Below the pieces are notes generated by a model, which did no database searches, was not told the origin of the DNA, and saw only the letters and a program-made list of their open reading frames with translations. The translations under genes and the position numbers were made by a program. From positions 55,903,899 to 55,967,898 of the forward strand of contig CP136067.1 in NCBI GenBank assembly GCA_032622095.1: a stretch of 64,000 nt of DNA, given 5' to 3'. This stretch comes from Siphonodentalium dalli (lineage: Eukaryota; Mollusca; Scaphopoda; Gadilida; Siphonodentaliidae). Positions 27,101 through 32,485 of the stretch are shown piece by piece. How positions within the stretch are numbered: position 1 is the stretch's first letter; every line of letters begins with the position of its first letter.

Positions 27101-30100
27101 GTATTATTCGGGCATTCATGGTGTGCGATGAACAGAACCAGCGATCATATTCTCCTGAGCTTACAATCACAAACAATGACGATCACTTAAATTTTGTAAC
27201 AAATATGGTAGAATGAAAGTGTCAATGACACTGTAGCTCAATTTGGGAAGGAGATAATTTTTTGCTGAGCAATGAATAGAATGACAAGGCCAAAAAAATA
27301 TATACCTGTGTTTCCGGTGACCGCCCGCCCCTATTTCGGAGCTCCCGACGGTATTCATTTTGTTTTTTTTTAATACAAATAATAGTACACGCTCTAAAAT
27401 TGGATATATATCATATGTCATATCTATTTAAAAGGGCAGGATTTATTAAAGTGACGAAATTTTTTCAGAAATGTAATAAAACTTCAATTAAACTAGTACA
27501 GGATGGAAATATATCCATTCTATTGCGAGATATATGTCCTGTTAGAAGCCAAGATACTGCATTTCACGGGTTTAGATTTATAATTTTTCTCACGACGTGA
27601 CGAACCATGGTCGGCATGCCGTGTCTGATGTCCCCAAATTAAACCACCCCAATTTAGGTTGGAAAATCTCCAACTGATGACAATATTTATCTAGTTCGGT
27701 ACAAAACACATCGTTTAATAACATGTATGCTATTAAATTAATCGTGAAATAATGCAGGCATACATAGACTGTAATGATGCAAATGTTAGTTTTTGTGCTC
27801 TCTGTGTTTCTTTAATGTTAAATTCACTGTATTATTATTCAAATACCACATAAAGTTATTTTACTGTTTAAATAATGTTTCCTTGCTTTTACAATAAAAC
27901 AATAAATTACACTATATTCTAATAGAATCTACTTAGTATTATTATTTTATAGTCAATTACAAACAAGGAGAAGTTGGCTTGGTGGTCGCATTCAAATTTA
28001 TTTCGAGCAAAGTTGAAAATAAAATGAAAAAATAAAATAAAATGAAACGCCACCCCCAGCCCCTATTTTTTTCTTGCATGTCACCAGAAACACAGGTATA
28101 TATTTTTTTGGCCCAAAGAAGAAGGAAAGTATACTAGATCTCCAATTTAGAGGTCACCCAGAAAATCACCATGAAGTTTGGTGATGATCGGATAAGAGAT
28201 GTGGTCTGTAGTGTGTGCCAAAGGTTTTTGTCATACAAAGAGTAAATTCCAAGATGGACGCTGACGGCCATATTTTTCAACGAATTACGGTCAAAATAGG
28301 AGGCTCCCATCTAGAGGTCACCCCAAAGATCCATATGAAGTTTGTTGATGATCGGATGAGGGATATGGTCTGTAGGGTGAGCCAAATAATTTAGTCATAC
28401 AACGAGTAAATTCAAAGATGGCTGCTGGTGGCCATGTTTTTCAATAAATTTCGGTCAAAATACGAGGCTCCCATCTAGAGGTCACCCCAAAAATCCATAT
28501 GAAGTTTGGTGATCATCAGATTTGGAATGTGGTCTGTAAGGTGTGCCAAGGGATTTAGTCATGCAAAGAGTAAAATCCAAGATGGCTGGCGAAAGCCATG
28601 TTTTTCATCGAAAATTGTTTAAATTTGATAGCTCCTATCTACAGGTGATTCTAAATATGGCTGTAAATTTTCAGATCAATTCTCCAATAAATGCGGGCTC
28701 CGGGGTGTGCCGATGGATTCAAATTTGAAATCCAAGATGGTTGCTGGCAGCCATGTTTTTTTGACGAATTACGGAAAAAATTGATGGCTCCCATCTAGAG
28801 GTCATGCTGAAGATTCAAATGAAGTTTAGTGATGATTGGATGAGAGTTGTGACCTGTAGGGTGTGCCAAAGGATTTAGACAATACAAAGAGTAAAATCCA
28901 TGATGGCTGCTGGCTGCCATGTTTTTCAATTTAATTCAGAATAATGTGATACCTCCCATCTATTGGTCACACAAAAGATCCATATGAAGTTTTGTGAGGA
29001 TCGGATGAGGGATGAAGGGTGTGCCAAAGGATTTAGTCATGCAAAGAGTAAAATTCAAGATGGCTGTCGGCGGCCATGTTTCTCATCGACAATTGTTCAA
29101 ATTCGATAGCTCCCATCTAGACTCTAGAGATGATCCTAAACATGCCTGTAAATTTTCAAAACATTTCTCCAATAAATTTGATATCCAAAATGGCTGCTGA
29201 CGGCCATGATTTCTAATGAATTTCGGAAAATATTTGATGACTCCCATCTAGAGGTCACCCCCAAGATCCATATGATGATCGGATGAGGGATGCAGCCTGT
29301 AGGGTGAGCCAAAGGAAATTGTTGACGGACAGATGCAAGCACGCACGGACGACGGACACCAACGGCAATAGCTAAAACTTTACAAAATAAAGTCGACCTA
29401 AAATTTATCTGGCCATAAATATGGGCTGTAGGTTGTGATGATGGATTCAAATTTGAAATCCAAGATGGCTGCTGGTGGCCATGTTCTTCATCAAAATACG
29501 AAAAAATGTGATTGCTCCAACTTTTCATTGTAAAGCTGAGCTAATAATGTATACATATATATGTCACTGAAACTGGAACAACTAAAATGGCACCTGTAAT
29601 AAAATAGTTAGATGTAATTAAGCTTTCAGTCAAAATAACTGATTGCTTTCTTGTAACACATTTTACTGTTGAAATTTTGTTCTCGTCAAGTACAGAGCAT
29701 CTATGCATACATGCACTTATCAATCTGTCTATACTCTACAGAATCCATGAGGCCACCAGAGGAAAAAGACATTTTGTTCTGTTTAATTTCACATGTAAAG
29801 ATGTGGTATTGGGAGTATGGTAACTTTTTAACTCACGTTATCACAGGATCTCTACATGGCTGCAATGTGAGGGAACAGCAGTCAAACTCCTGAGGAGGAA
29901 AAGGGAATGAGGATATGGTGATGTATTTTTTATCAACTATACGGTACACTTGAAGTGAGTATATGTGCTGGTATATTCTCTGGCCATTCAAAAAAATAGG
30001 TATACAAAGGTTATAATTTCGAAATAAGTTAACTCTTTCTTTATAAAAGTATACATTGGAATGGTCTATTTTACATTTGGAGGGATTTGCAGTATACACC

Positions 30101-31936
30101 GGTATGAGCATTACAACAGACATATGAAAAGATAATACAAGTGCAGAGGGATTCCCATTCATTTGTCAATTTGGTGGGAAATGTTTATGGCTGTTGGAAA
30201 TTTTCAGATAATATTAAGTTCTACACTACAAATGGCCAATTGTTGAACTTATTAGTATTAACCCTTTACCCAACAGAACGGCCCTGTGCCAATGCATTCT
30301 CTTATATATGCGAGTCGACCATAGGTTGCCTCGCATATATAAGAGAATGCATTGGCTTAACACATTAAAAATTATAAAATTGTTAAAGAATGTAAGAAAA
30401 AATGGCCAATGCATTCTCTTATATATGCGAGGCGACCTATGGTCGACTCGCATATATAAGAGAATGCATTGGCACAGGGCATAACTGTAACTATCACAAT
30501 GTGGTCAAGGAGCCGGTTTCAATGATATCCATATTTGTATGGTTCTATTGAGACAGACCGAAGATATTTTAGGCTGTTGAAGCTTTACTTGGCCGGTTTT
30601 GGCCGGTTTGTTGGGTTAACTGAATATTTCCTAAGGGAAACAAACACTTGTCAACGAGTATCAGTACATTATCCTTGTACTGTATAAAAGTATATATCTG
30701 CACAAAAGTGATCATAATGGTATTTTTAGCACATGCTATTACTAAAGGGAACAAAACAATGGTTGCTCATTGATGATTGCCTGGTTGAGTTTTTTTTAGT
30801 CAATCACTGCATTTCCTTTTTTGCCAGAAAATAATAATGAATTTGATTAATTATTGGCGCTTCAGCATAAATATTTTCACTTCAGTGCAAATAATTGCAA
30901 TTGAACTGAAATATATAAAGGAATAAATGTGAATAAGACCGCCCATAGCACAATGCAGTTATTAACACTAACAGGTCTGGCAAAACAACAGATTCATCTC
31001 TCTTAACCTCTTAACCCTTTAATTACTAAATGGTTTCTCCCACCAATAATGAAAGTACCCGTATACATCGGATTGGTCTATTATCCTTTGCAAGGGATGA
31101 TCAGGAAATACAAGCAGACGACAGATAATACAAGAGCAAAATAATTCCTATTCTTTGGTGGGAAATGTTCAGTTAATAAATTCAACAATATGGCCGTTTG
31201 TTGAACTTATTATCTCAATATTTCCTGTAGGAACTACTTGTCATTTGTCAATGAGTATTTAGTTAACCTCTTCGCTGCTATGACGTCGATAACTATTACG
31301 GACGTAAAAGTGCACGACGTGTGCTATATGGTCCATATGTACTACGGACCTACTTCAGCACACTAGCATTAGACCATTATTGACAACTGGAACTCAGAGA
31401 TTGGTGCATCGGAATAACTGTATCTTTAAGTTTCAAACAGTGTATGATGTTCTAAGATTTTGAACGATAATAGCATTTCAACTGAGTCAGTTTTATGGTT
31501 CTTGTGATGTTCACGTTATATTTTTCGACTGGAAAATGGCAATAACAGCCCAGCACACGACGTCATAATGTCATTTAGCAGCGAAAAGGTTAAGAAAGGA
31601 TTAATTGTAAGGAATCTTTGTGAGGAGATACATGTAACTTTCTACCATGTTGGAACATCTGGCCACATGATATACACATGTGGAATATGGGTCTGTGAGT
31701 ACATTTTACTGTATTAACTGGAATGTGGAAAAAGCAGCAGATGTATAGTATGCTAAATTTAAAATCAACCTGGAAAATTATAGACCCCATTTAATGATAC
31801 TCTGAGCTCTCACCTTCACGGAATCTTTGCCAAATCGTTGAGAATCACTCCCATACCCAGACTGCTTTGCATCCTTCTGTCTCTCATGGTAAGTGTAAAC
31901 AGTACCAGCTGTAGAGTTTCTTGCATGCCGTGTCAT
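59..31936 (-). CDS. NOSIP: Nitric oxide synthase-interacting protein (NOSIP), 8 of about 9 coding exons
   Basis: NOSIP is a conserved nuclear/cytoplasmic U-box-type E3 ubiquitin ligase; in vertebrates it binds nitric oxide synthases. Eight minus-strand exons join with consistent phases into about 269 codons (human about 301 aa): 31814-31936, 29837-29889, 24485-24596, 18676-18778, 16208-16326, 11069-11185, 627-697 and 59-167. Recognition rests on the N-terminus MTRHARNSTAGTVYTYHE, the first half U-box (EFDCCSLTLQPC, DGYLYDRESILEYI), a basic/acidic helix, LPSFWIP, the second half U-box starting at VRCPMS, YVCAVTND and VVTMESVEKLI. The last exon ends at CGG followed by GTAAGAG, so the short C-terminal exon is off the left edge. 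Most of the 32-kb span is intron filled with mobile elements. Possible weak points are the exon 4/5 junction, where the homologue is longer, and the GTTTGT donor of exon 5. No premature stop was seen in the joined frame, so the gene looks functional. Confidence 0.9.
168..626 (-). other. NOSIP intron 7
   Basis: A 459-nt intron between exons 7 and 8. I see no repeat or gene in it. Confidence 0.7.
627..697 (-). CDS. NOSIP: NOSIP exon 7
   Basis: 71 nt coding for ARYVCAVTNDVLGNSVP and IAALRT plus a split serine codon. The acceptor is ATTACAG and the donor GTGAGTA. It matches the YVCAVTRDSLSN segment of animal NOSIP. Confidence 0.88.
770..840. repeat. ATTGAATCAAAT-rich simple stretch
   Basis: Short reiterated motifs of the GAATTGAATC / AATCAAATCGAAT type, like those seen inside the ends of the hAT-like element at 9759-10995. 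Possibly a subterminal remnant of a related element that carried the THAP fragment just downstream. Confidence 0.35.
1021..1250 (+). pseudogene. THAP-type zinc finger fragment, frameshifted
   Basis: THAP domains are C2CH zinc-binding DNA-binding domains of P-element transposases and of host genes derived from them. From an ATG at 1021 the frame reads MPTNCCGPLCGN, then GHRFPKDQKLGEKWI, which matches the first half of a THAP domain. The second half (VCRDHFLPSDY) continues in the +1 frame after about 1160, so a one-base change separates the halves. No further transposase sequence follows before the DIRS element at 1538. It lies antisense in NOSIP intron 6. I take it as a decayed transposon remnant; an expressed exon is unlikely because of the shift. 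Confidence 0.7.
1538..1605 (+). repeat. DIRS left inverted terminal repeat
   Basis: Starts AATTCCATCCTATCTTCT. Matches the reverse complement of the right repeat except for a central stretch of about 15 bases (CACCAAGGAACC type on the left versus GGAACCTAGGGACC type on the right). The downstream part, ATCGCGTACACAGGCAAT, is shared. Confidence 0.85.
1725..2010 (+). CDS. DIRS ORF1 (gag-like), N-terminal part
   Basis: Start chosen at the ATG at 1725 (context ACCATGA), which begins MTSGGSDSGSSSDSEHSGD, the acidic serine-rich start usual for DIRS ORF1. An upstream in-frame ATG at 1683 gives an unlikely leader. A lysine/proline-rich stretch with SKPKKGTGSKPKRE follows. The frame is interrupted after GGCGAT by the element at 2011-3456 and runs 26 codons into it before a stop at 2036. 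The reading frame is resumed exactly at 3464. Confidence 0.8.
2600..3340 (+). repeat. ~150-bp tandem array (5 units), family A
   Basis: ACCAAATTTGG recurs at about 2679, 2832, 2982, 3132 and 3282, giving a period of 150-153 bp. The units diverge mainly at the left end, so the array is older there. Confidence 0.85.
3340..3420 (+). repeat. GGAC/GACA short tandem tract
   Basis: Reiterated GGACGGACAGAC units close to the 3' end of the inserted element. The reverse form is present in the second copy near 48365. Confidence 0.8.
3464..4425 (+). CDS. DIRS ORF1 (gag-like), C-terminal part
   Basis: Continues ORF1 after the insertion: reading from the duplicated GGCGATA the frame is AACCGT..., giving NRLSDNQLAQM and then about 313 codons to a TAG at 4423-4425. 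With 1725-2010 the ORF is 416 codons including the stop. It has a basic RS-like segment (RGRSRSC), an acidic SESDEE/DVE segment, a helical middle and a Gly/Gln/Lys-rich tail (NKNYKQYNKY) as in nucleic-acid-binding gag tails. The tail overlaps the start of the RT ORF by about 100 nt. Confidence 0.8.
4326..5528 (+). CDS. DIRS reverse transcriptase
   Basis: 400 codons in frame 0. RT motifs are visible in order: RIILNLKKLNEHI (motif 1-2 region), GSVDLTDSYYSV (motif A), GQPMEFNCLPNGYSDAPRIF (motif B region) and VVYIDDSYLQG (catalytic YIDD box). LTSDKADNIAA-like thumb sequence and GHLVSVLPGIKFGRLHYRHLE follow, both typical of DIRS/Ngaro RT. The frame ends at a TGA at 5526-5528, just where RNase H begins in another frame. 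In related elements RT and RNase H are one ORF, so this is most likely a small indel. Confidence 0.9.
   Translation: MGCSETAGLQQKLQAVQQVSQRPTLQKGDKTTIARTGVSDLTSFRAGNIALHIPFWTSITSDEQILSWVRGVTLQFDNPPPLRSRCGLHTTFTQQEVVIINQEISQYIHKGIVSPCAPITGEFFANIFLRAKKNGKYRIILNLKKLNEHITYTHFKMEGLIDALNMITPGCFMGSVDLTDSYYSVNVVPASRKYLRFHWQGQPMEFNCLPNGYSDAPRIFTKLLKPLFGHLREKGFQSVVYIDDSYLQGVTAVQCANNITETVKTLTAAGFFINHDKSVLVPSQQITFLGFVLDSVSMTIRVTSDKADNIAAICSRLVLKPTHVKIRLLAELIGHLVSVLPGIKFGRLHYRHLECAKIRALCLSRGNFDNFMNLDSVVLPQLQWWIDNIHTAFNHLRLHL
5507..6376 (+). CDS. DIRS RNase H and linker domain
   Basis: Opens in frame 2 after a TAA at 5504-5506. RNase H residues are visible: the D of MQSDSSLSGWGG, the E of NALELKAAL, the D of EMDNSTAVAYI, and HIPGKLNVHADKLSR. 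A domain usual in DIRS-type elements follows: FDMFASRINYQLKPYVAWKP, DAFSIAWTDL, LFPPFSLI and VPLWPTQPWFPTL. The last ~300 nt overlap the start of the recombinase ORF. The natural start is probably by fusion to RT rather than at 5507. Confidence 0.88.
   Translation, partial: PPAPPPVTLHMQSDSSLSGWGGLCPGRDLQASGRWDSTEQAVHINALELKAALLTLQALCADVTDTHIRLEMDNSTAVAYINNMGGCRSATCNDITIAIWEWCGASNNWITAAHIPGKLNVHADKLSREFHDNTEWKLHLLRFNELNDRYGPFDFDMFASRINYQLKPYVAWKPDPEAQFIDAFSIAWTDLYCYLFPPFSLISMVLAKLIADRGSGVVVVPLWPTQPWFPTLQALMIDTPIVFRPSTNLLGLPHDSAARHPLFRKLKLFGCPCSAKNYNSRGFHLPHVT
6082..7299 (+). CDS. DIRS tyrosine recombinase
   Basis: 405 codons in frame 1; the conserved part begins near 6370 (AARDLIMASWRVNTHKQYS), so the true start may be one of several ATGs in the overlap. 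The catalytic residues are visible: Arg in SAQRVQTLHVL, His-x-x-Arg in SAHSTRSAAVS, Trp in AAGWSNESTF and the nucleophile Tyr in FQKFYNKPV. The enzyme integrates the circular cDNA. The frame is intact, unlike RT-RNase H, so this copy is fairly young. Confidence 0.9.
   Translation: MLSFSAFQLDLHGTSQTYRRPRFGCSGCTPLADTTMVPHSTSPDDRHTYCIPSFNKPVGVTTRQRSSASVVPEIKTFWLSLLGQKLQQQGVPPAARDLIMASWRVNTHKQYSTAIRKWVTFCVNREISFLQPTTIDVLTFLAGLNESGVAYSSINSCRSALSALLPKLDGWDIGKHPLVIRLMRGIFNKKPMLPRYARTWDVQLVFNHYRRSDEANDLSLARLSRKLALLLALVSAQRVQTLHVLCLSAINFSDNECVISIPEIIKHTTARRHQALLCINAFPDSTVCVFRHLKLYISRTSTIRNSNDHLFLSYIKPHGHVSASTIGRWIKDELATCGVDTAVFSAHSTRSAAVSAACRAGLDIHSILTAAGWSNESTFQKFYNKPVVRKMYSTAVLQTTDTDNA
7480..7602 (+). 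repeat. DIRS internal complementary region
   Basis: 7480-7521 is the reverse complement of the element's left end (1538-1578), and 7522-7602 is the reverse complement of its right end (7697-7777). The segment therefore mirrors the joined ends of the circle, which fixes the right boundary at about 7777, about 45 bp outside the AATTCC motif. In DIRS1 this region templates completion of the ends. Confidence 0.85.
7669..7777 (-). repeat. DIRS right inverted terminal repeat with outer extension
   Basis: Inverse of the left repeat up to 7732, then an extension ending in CTTGTTTAATTGATAAA that is mirrored at 7519-7565. With 7517-7602 it forms an 85-bp perfect inverted repeat around a ~95-bp spacer. 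Confidence 0.82.
7981..8096. mobile_element. Foldback MITE (palindrome)
   Basis: Two ~56-bp arms mirror each other around TATA at 8038-8042. The outer part is GTGACTACCA...TCCCCAGAAC and the centre is TACTTAATCC / GGATTAAGTA. No coding capacity. Confidence 0.75.
8100..9750. other. NOSIP intron 6, no feature recognised
   Basis: AT-rich sequence. I found no domain-bearing frame, tandem array or long inverted repeat here. Confidence 0.5.
9759..10995. mobile_element. Non-autonomous hAT-like element
   Basis: 14-bp inverted ends TAGGGCCCGACGAA / TTCGTCGGGCTCTA are flanked by 8-bp repeats CGATGCGG (9751-9758) and CGATGGGG (10996-11003) with one difference. Near both ends are reiterated GATTCGATTCG motifs. 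An 8-bp duplication and short TIRs are hAT hallmarks. The internal frames (for example 9892-10251 minus) have no domain I know. Confidence 0.72.
11069..11185 (-). CDS. NOSIP: NOSIP exon 6
   Basis: 39 codons, EEKVRCPMSQNVLKMKDLI then KFTAI and SLITKQ, matching the CPMSGKPLRMSDL region that opens the second U-box half. Acceptor ATTTCAG, donor GTATGT, phase 0 on both sides. Confidence 0.9.
11190..12585. other. NOSIP intron 5, unannotated part
   Basis: No gene or structured repeat recognised. Confidence 0.5.
12590..14090 (+). mobile_element. Tandem-core element 1 (pearl/Helentron-like, non-autonomous)
   Basis: Begins near GAAAGTGTCAATGACACTGT followed by AGCTCAACTTTGTAAAG. It contains about eight ~160-bp units, then an ACACACCCACAC/GACGGACGAC tract, and ends in AGCTCAAACTTTACAAAG plus TCAAGTTGAGCTA, so its end can fold on itself and pairs with the start. 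A core of ~160-bp repeats between structured ends is the layout of bivalve pearl elements, which are related to Helentrons. That relation is by architecture only. Confidence 0.65.
12710..13990 (+). repeat. ~160-bp tandem array (about 8 units), family B
   Basis: AAGATGGC-GCTGG-GGCCATG recurs at about 12730, 12885, 13055, 13215, 13370, 13535, 13697 and 13855. Two alternating unit types are seen: one preceded by GGATTTAGTCATAC, the other by GGATTGAATTTTGAAATC. Confidence 0.88.
14400..15290 (+). repeat. Diverged array related to family B (CCATCTAGAGGTCACCCC type)
   Basis: Units share AAGATGGC-GCTGGC and GGATTTAGTCAT with family B but add CATCTAGAGGTCACC and GATCCATATGAAGTTTGGTG. The same variant recurs at 28140-29330. 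Confidence 0.75.
15336..15871 (+). repeat. 38-bp satellite, about 14 copies
   Basis: Near-identical head-to-tail units beginning GAAAGTAGTAATTTACATCA. Only isolated substitutions occur (one C in copy 2, one T in a middle copy), so it was recently amplified or homogenised. There are no variable spacers, so this is not a CRISPR array. Confidence 0.95.
15903..15993. mobile_element. 91-bp miniature inverted-repeat element, copy 1
   Basis: Ends CAGAATGAGGTC / GACCTCATTCTG are perfect inverted repeats; the inner part pairs less well (GAGAGTGAATTCAGTGA / TCACTAAATTCACCTTCTC). Confidence 0.7.
16052..16136. mobile_element. 85-bp miniature inverted-repeat element, copy 2
   Basis: Ends CAGAATGAGGTCCCC / GGGGACCTCAATCTG; same family as 15903-15993. 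It lies about 70 bp downstream (in gene orientation) of NOSIP exon 5. Confidence 0.68.
16208..16326 (-). CDS. NOSIP: NOSIP exon 5
   Basis: Codes for AASSKGSVSNMKGGKEK, LLPSFWIPNVSPDAHSEV and LKKP; LPSFWIP is the conserved central motif of NOSIP. The acceptor is CTTTTTTTAG. The donor is a non-ideal GTTTGT, chosen because it keeps phase 0 with exon 6. Confidence 0.82.
16833..17058. mobile_element. TA-flanked MITE, ~40-bp TIRs
   Basis: Ends CAGTATGTAAGGAGT... and the inverse ...ACTCTTTATGTGCTG, flanked by TA on each side. GATAAGCAAAACACTCAA is perfectly shared by the two arms. TACAG ends with a TA target suggest a Tc1/mariner-type parent. Confidence 0.65.
17060..17610. other. NOSIP intron 4 part, no feature recognised
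   Basis: Contains a weak copy of the AAGTTCAAC...GTTGAACT dispersed repeat near 17490-17560. No gene seen. Confidence 0.45.
17619..18000. mobile_element. TTAA-flanked twin-palindrome element, copy 1
   Basis: Flanked by TTAA (17615-17618, 18001-18004) with TIRs CCCTTTACCCAACA / TGTTGGGTAAAGGG. Inside are two 69-bp palindromes at 17645-17713 and 17783-17851 which are reverse complements of each other, separated by 69 bp. A TTAA duplication and CCCT-type ends fit the piggyBac superfamily. No transposase is present. Confidence 0.85.
18180..18510 (+). repeat. Dispersed repeat R2, copy 1
   Basis: CAGTGATTTGT-AACA...ATGTTTACATAA and TGGAGAGTTATTAATAA...ATGAACCC are also found at 43615-43800. No coding content. 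Confidence 0.65.
18676..18778 (-). CDS. NOSIP: NOSIP exon 4
   Basis: KEVTELAEAEKEAKCQDF then QCRESNPITKHIQDAQ: the charged helix after the first U-box half. Acceptor TTTACAG. The donor GTGAGTG leaves one base, which joins exon 5 in frame. The following segment of the human protein has no match here, so a small missed exon is possible. Confidence 0.8.
20951..22249. mobile_element. Possible hAT-like element with AGTGCTGGGACGGTT ends
   Basis: Inverted ends AGTGCTGGGACGGTT (20951) and AACCGTCCCAGCACT (to 22246) resemble hAT CAGTGCTGGG termini. It sits inside the repeat unit of tandem-core element 2. I could not see a clean 8-bp duplication. GGTTAACC-rich sequence lies inside the left end. A 140-codon minus frame (21560-21982) matches nothing I know. 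Confidence 0.5.
22255..23560 (+). repeat. ~160-bp tandem array, family B, second locus
   Basis: About eight units of the same family as 12710-13990 (AAATCCAAGATGGCTGCT...CCATGTTTTTT...CCCATCTACATGTCA). Again two unit types alternate. Confidence 0.85.
23791..23821. repeat. CTATAG-type palindrome
   Basis: CCCTATAGCCTATAGG and its mirror make a 31-bp near-perfect palindrome of TATAGGC units. Confidence 0.7.
23830..24480. other. NOSIP intron 3 part, no feature recognised
   Basis: Short frames only; nothing supported. Confidence 0.4.
24485..24596 (-). CDS. NOSIP: NOSIP exon 3
   Basis: Codes for PDGYLYDRESILEYIIHQ and KREIARKLKEYEKQKNRKQ, the conserved end of the first U-box half and the helix after it. 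The acceptor TTTCACAG leaves a T that completes the Thr codon begun in exon 2. Donor GTGAGTG, phase 0. Confidence 0.92.
24600..25760. other. NOSIP intron 2 part, no feature recognised
   Basis: AT-rich; a TGAAAGGGTTAA piggyBac-like right end may be present near 25348, with no partner found. Confidence 0.35.
25770..26730 (+). repeat. ~160-bp tandem array, family C (about 5-6 units)
   Basis: AGACCCATAACTC recurs at about 26107, 26269 and 26429 (period ~161), with CATATACCAAATATTGTT and GAGTTATCGCGCTAA in each unit. The left units are more diverged. It ends in a GTCCGCCCGCCCGCC tract. Confidence 0.82.
27295..28110. mobile_element. TIR element nested in tandem-core element 3
   Basis: ~30-bp inverted ends AAAAAAATATATACCTGTGT...GGTGAC and its mirror, both next to GGCC. 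About 815 bp with no recognisable protein. Confidence 0.68.
28140..29330 (+). repeat. Diverged family-B array, second locus
   Basis: Seven or so units with TCCCATCTAGAGGTCACC, ATCCATATGAAGTTTG and GGATTTAGTCAT, alternating with CCAATAAATGCGGGCT-type units. Confidence 0.78.
29837..29889 (-). CDS. NOSIP: NOSIP exon 2
   Basis: 53 nt: EFDCCSLTLQPCRDPVI plus AC of a Thr codon. Matches the DFDCCCLSLQPC signature of NOSIP. Acceptor CCTCCTCAG, donor GTGAGTT. Confidence 0.93.
30000..30665 (+). repeat. Dispersed repeat R1, split by a TTAA element
   Basis: Segments (TGGTCTATT..., GACAGATAATACAAG-like, GGTGGGAAATGTT, TTGTTGAACTTATTA, ATTTCCT-AGGGAA, CTTGTCAATGAGTAT) are shared with 31010-31262, 47880-48120 and 52700-52855. 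Here the repeat is cut at TTAA by the element 30262-30615. Confidence 0.7.
30262..30615. mobile_element. TTAA-flanked twin-palindrome element, copy 2
   Basis: TTAA at 30258-30261 and 30616-30619; palindromes at 30288-30356 and 30405-30473. The internal spacer is 48 bp (21 bp shorter than copy 1). The right end stops at TGTTGGG, lacking the outermost TAAAGGG. Sequence on both sides is one R1 repeat. Confidence 0.83.
31010..31262 (+). repeat. Dispersed repeat R1, second copy
   Basis: Same segment order as at 30000-30665 but uninterrupted at the position where the TTAA element sits there. Confidence 0.65.
31267..31589. mobile_element. TTAA-flanked MITE, different family
   Basis: TTAA at 31263-31266 and 31590-31593; TIRs CCTCTTCGCTGCTA / TAGCAGCGAAAAGG (one mismatch). 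323 bp, no ORF. ATGACGTC occurs near both ends. Confidence 0.72.
31814..31936 (-). CDS. NOSIP: NOSIP exon 1 with start codon
   Basis: 41 codons from ATG at 31936: MTRHARNSTAGTVYTYHE, RQKDAKQSGYG, then SDSQRFGKDSVK. The start MTRH-(K/R)N is invariant in the family. Donor GTGAGAG, phase 0. I could not identify a 5' UTR exon or promoter. Confidence 0.93.
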
Positions 31937-32324
31937 ACTAGTAGCTCAGTTCTTTAAGTTGCTTTATGCACATATGCCTTTAAAAGTTGAAAAAATTATG
32001 ACAAAGGATTTACCATACCAGTACTTTCATGAACTCATAATCCACAGAAATCTATGCACATACCGGTACCTAATATTGCATGATATCTTAGGCCATTAAA
32101 ATAAAATATCTGTGTTCTCAGACAATTAGATCTCAATTTGGTGCATCTACAACTTACAACTCACAATACTATCATAGTAAAATTCTTATTTGGTATGTAT
32201 AACACATATAGGTTAGGAGAAAATACTAACTGGATTGAAAAATATTCATCTCTTTGCAAGAACAATTTTATATTATGTACACATTTTTATGTCTGATGAT
32301 TTCCCAATCATGAAGTAATGTGGA

Positions 32325-32485
32325 TTAGCTGGATTTTGAACTGACAGCGGGTAGAATGGTTCGATTAATATAAAATTTGGTGGCGAATTGAATGCGATTG
32401 TTGATGGCATCAATAATTTTATCTTCGCCTTCCACAGCACAACCAAACATTTTCGTTGGACGATCCAGTAGTTCAGATTGTTTGT
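32325..32485 (-). CDS. Possible terminal exon of an unidentified gene
   Basis: Follows a plausible acceptor (TTTATTTATAG) and runs about 52 codons to TAA, including SELLDRPTKMFG, GEDKIIDAINNRIQFATK and FYINRTIL. The composition is protein-like (helical, charged, no repeats). I do not recognise it and found no upstream exon on this strand. It ends 389 bp before the NOSIP start codon, so it could be the 3' end of a neighbouring gene, or a transposon remnant. Confidence 0.3.

Larger units (their letters stand above)
27210..29400 (+). mobile_element. Tandem-core element 3, interrupted by a TIR element
   Basis: Start motif GAAAGTGTCAATGACACTGT at 27214; CCATCTAGAGGTCACC-type units from 28140 to 29330; closing ACTTTACAAAATAAAGT hairpin near 29375. 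The TIR element at 27295-28110 lies inside it. Confidence 0.6.
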
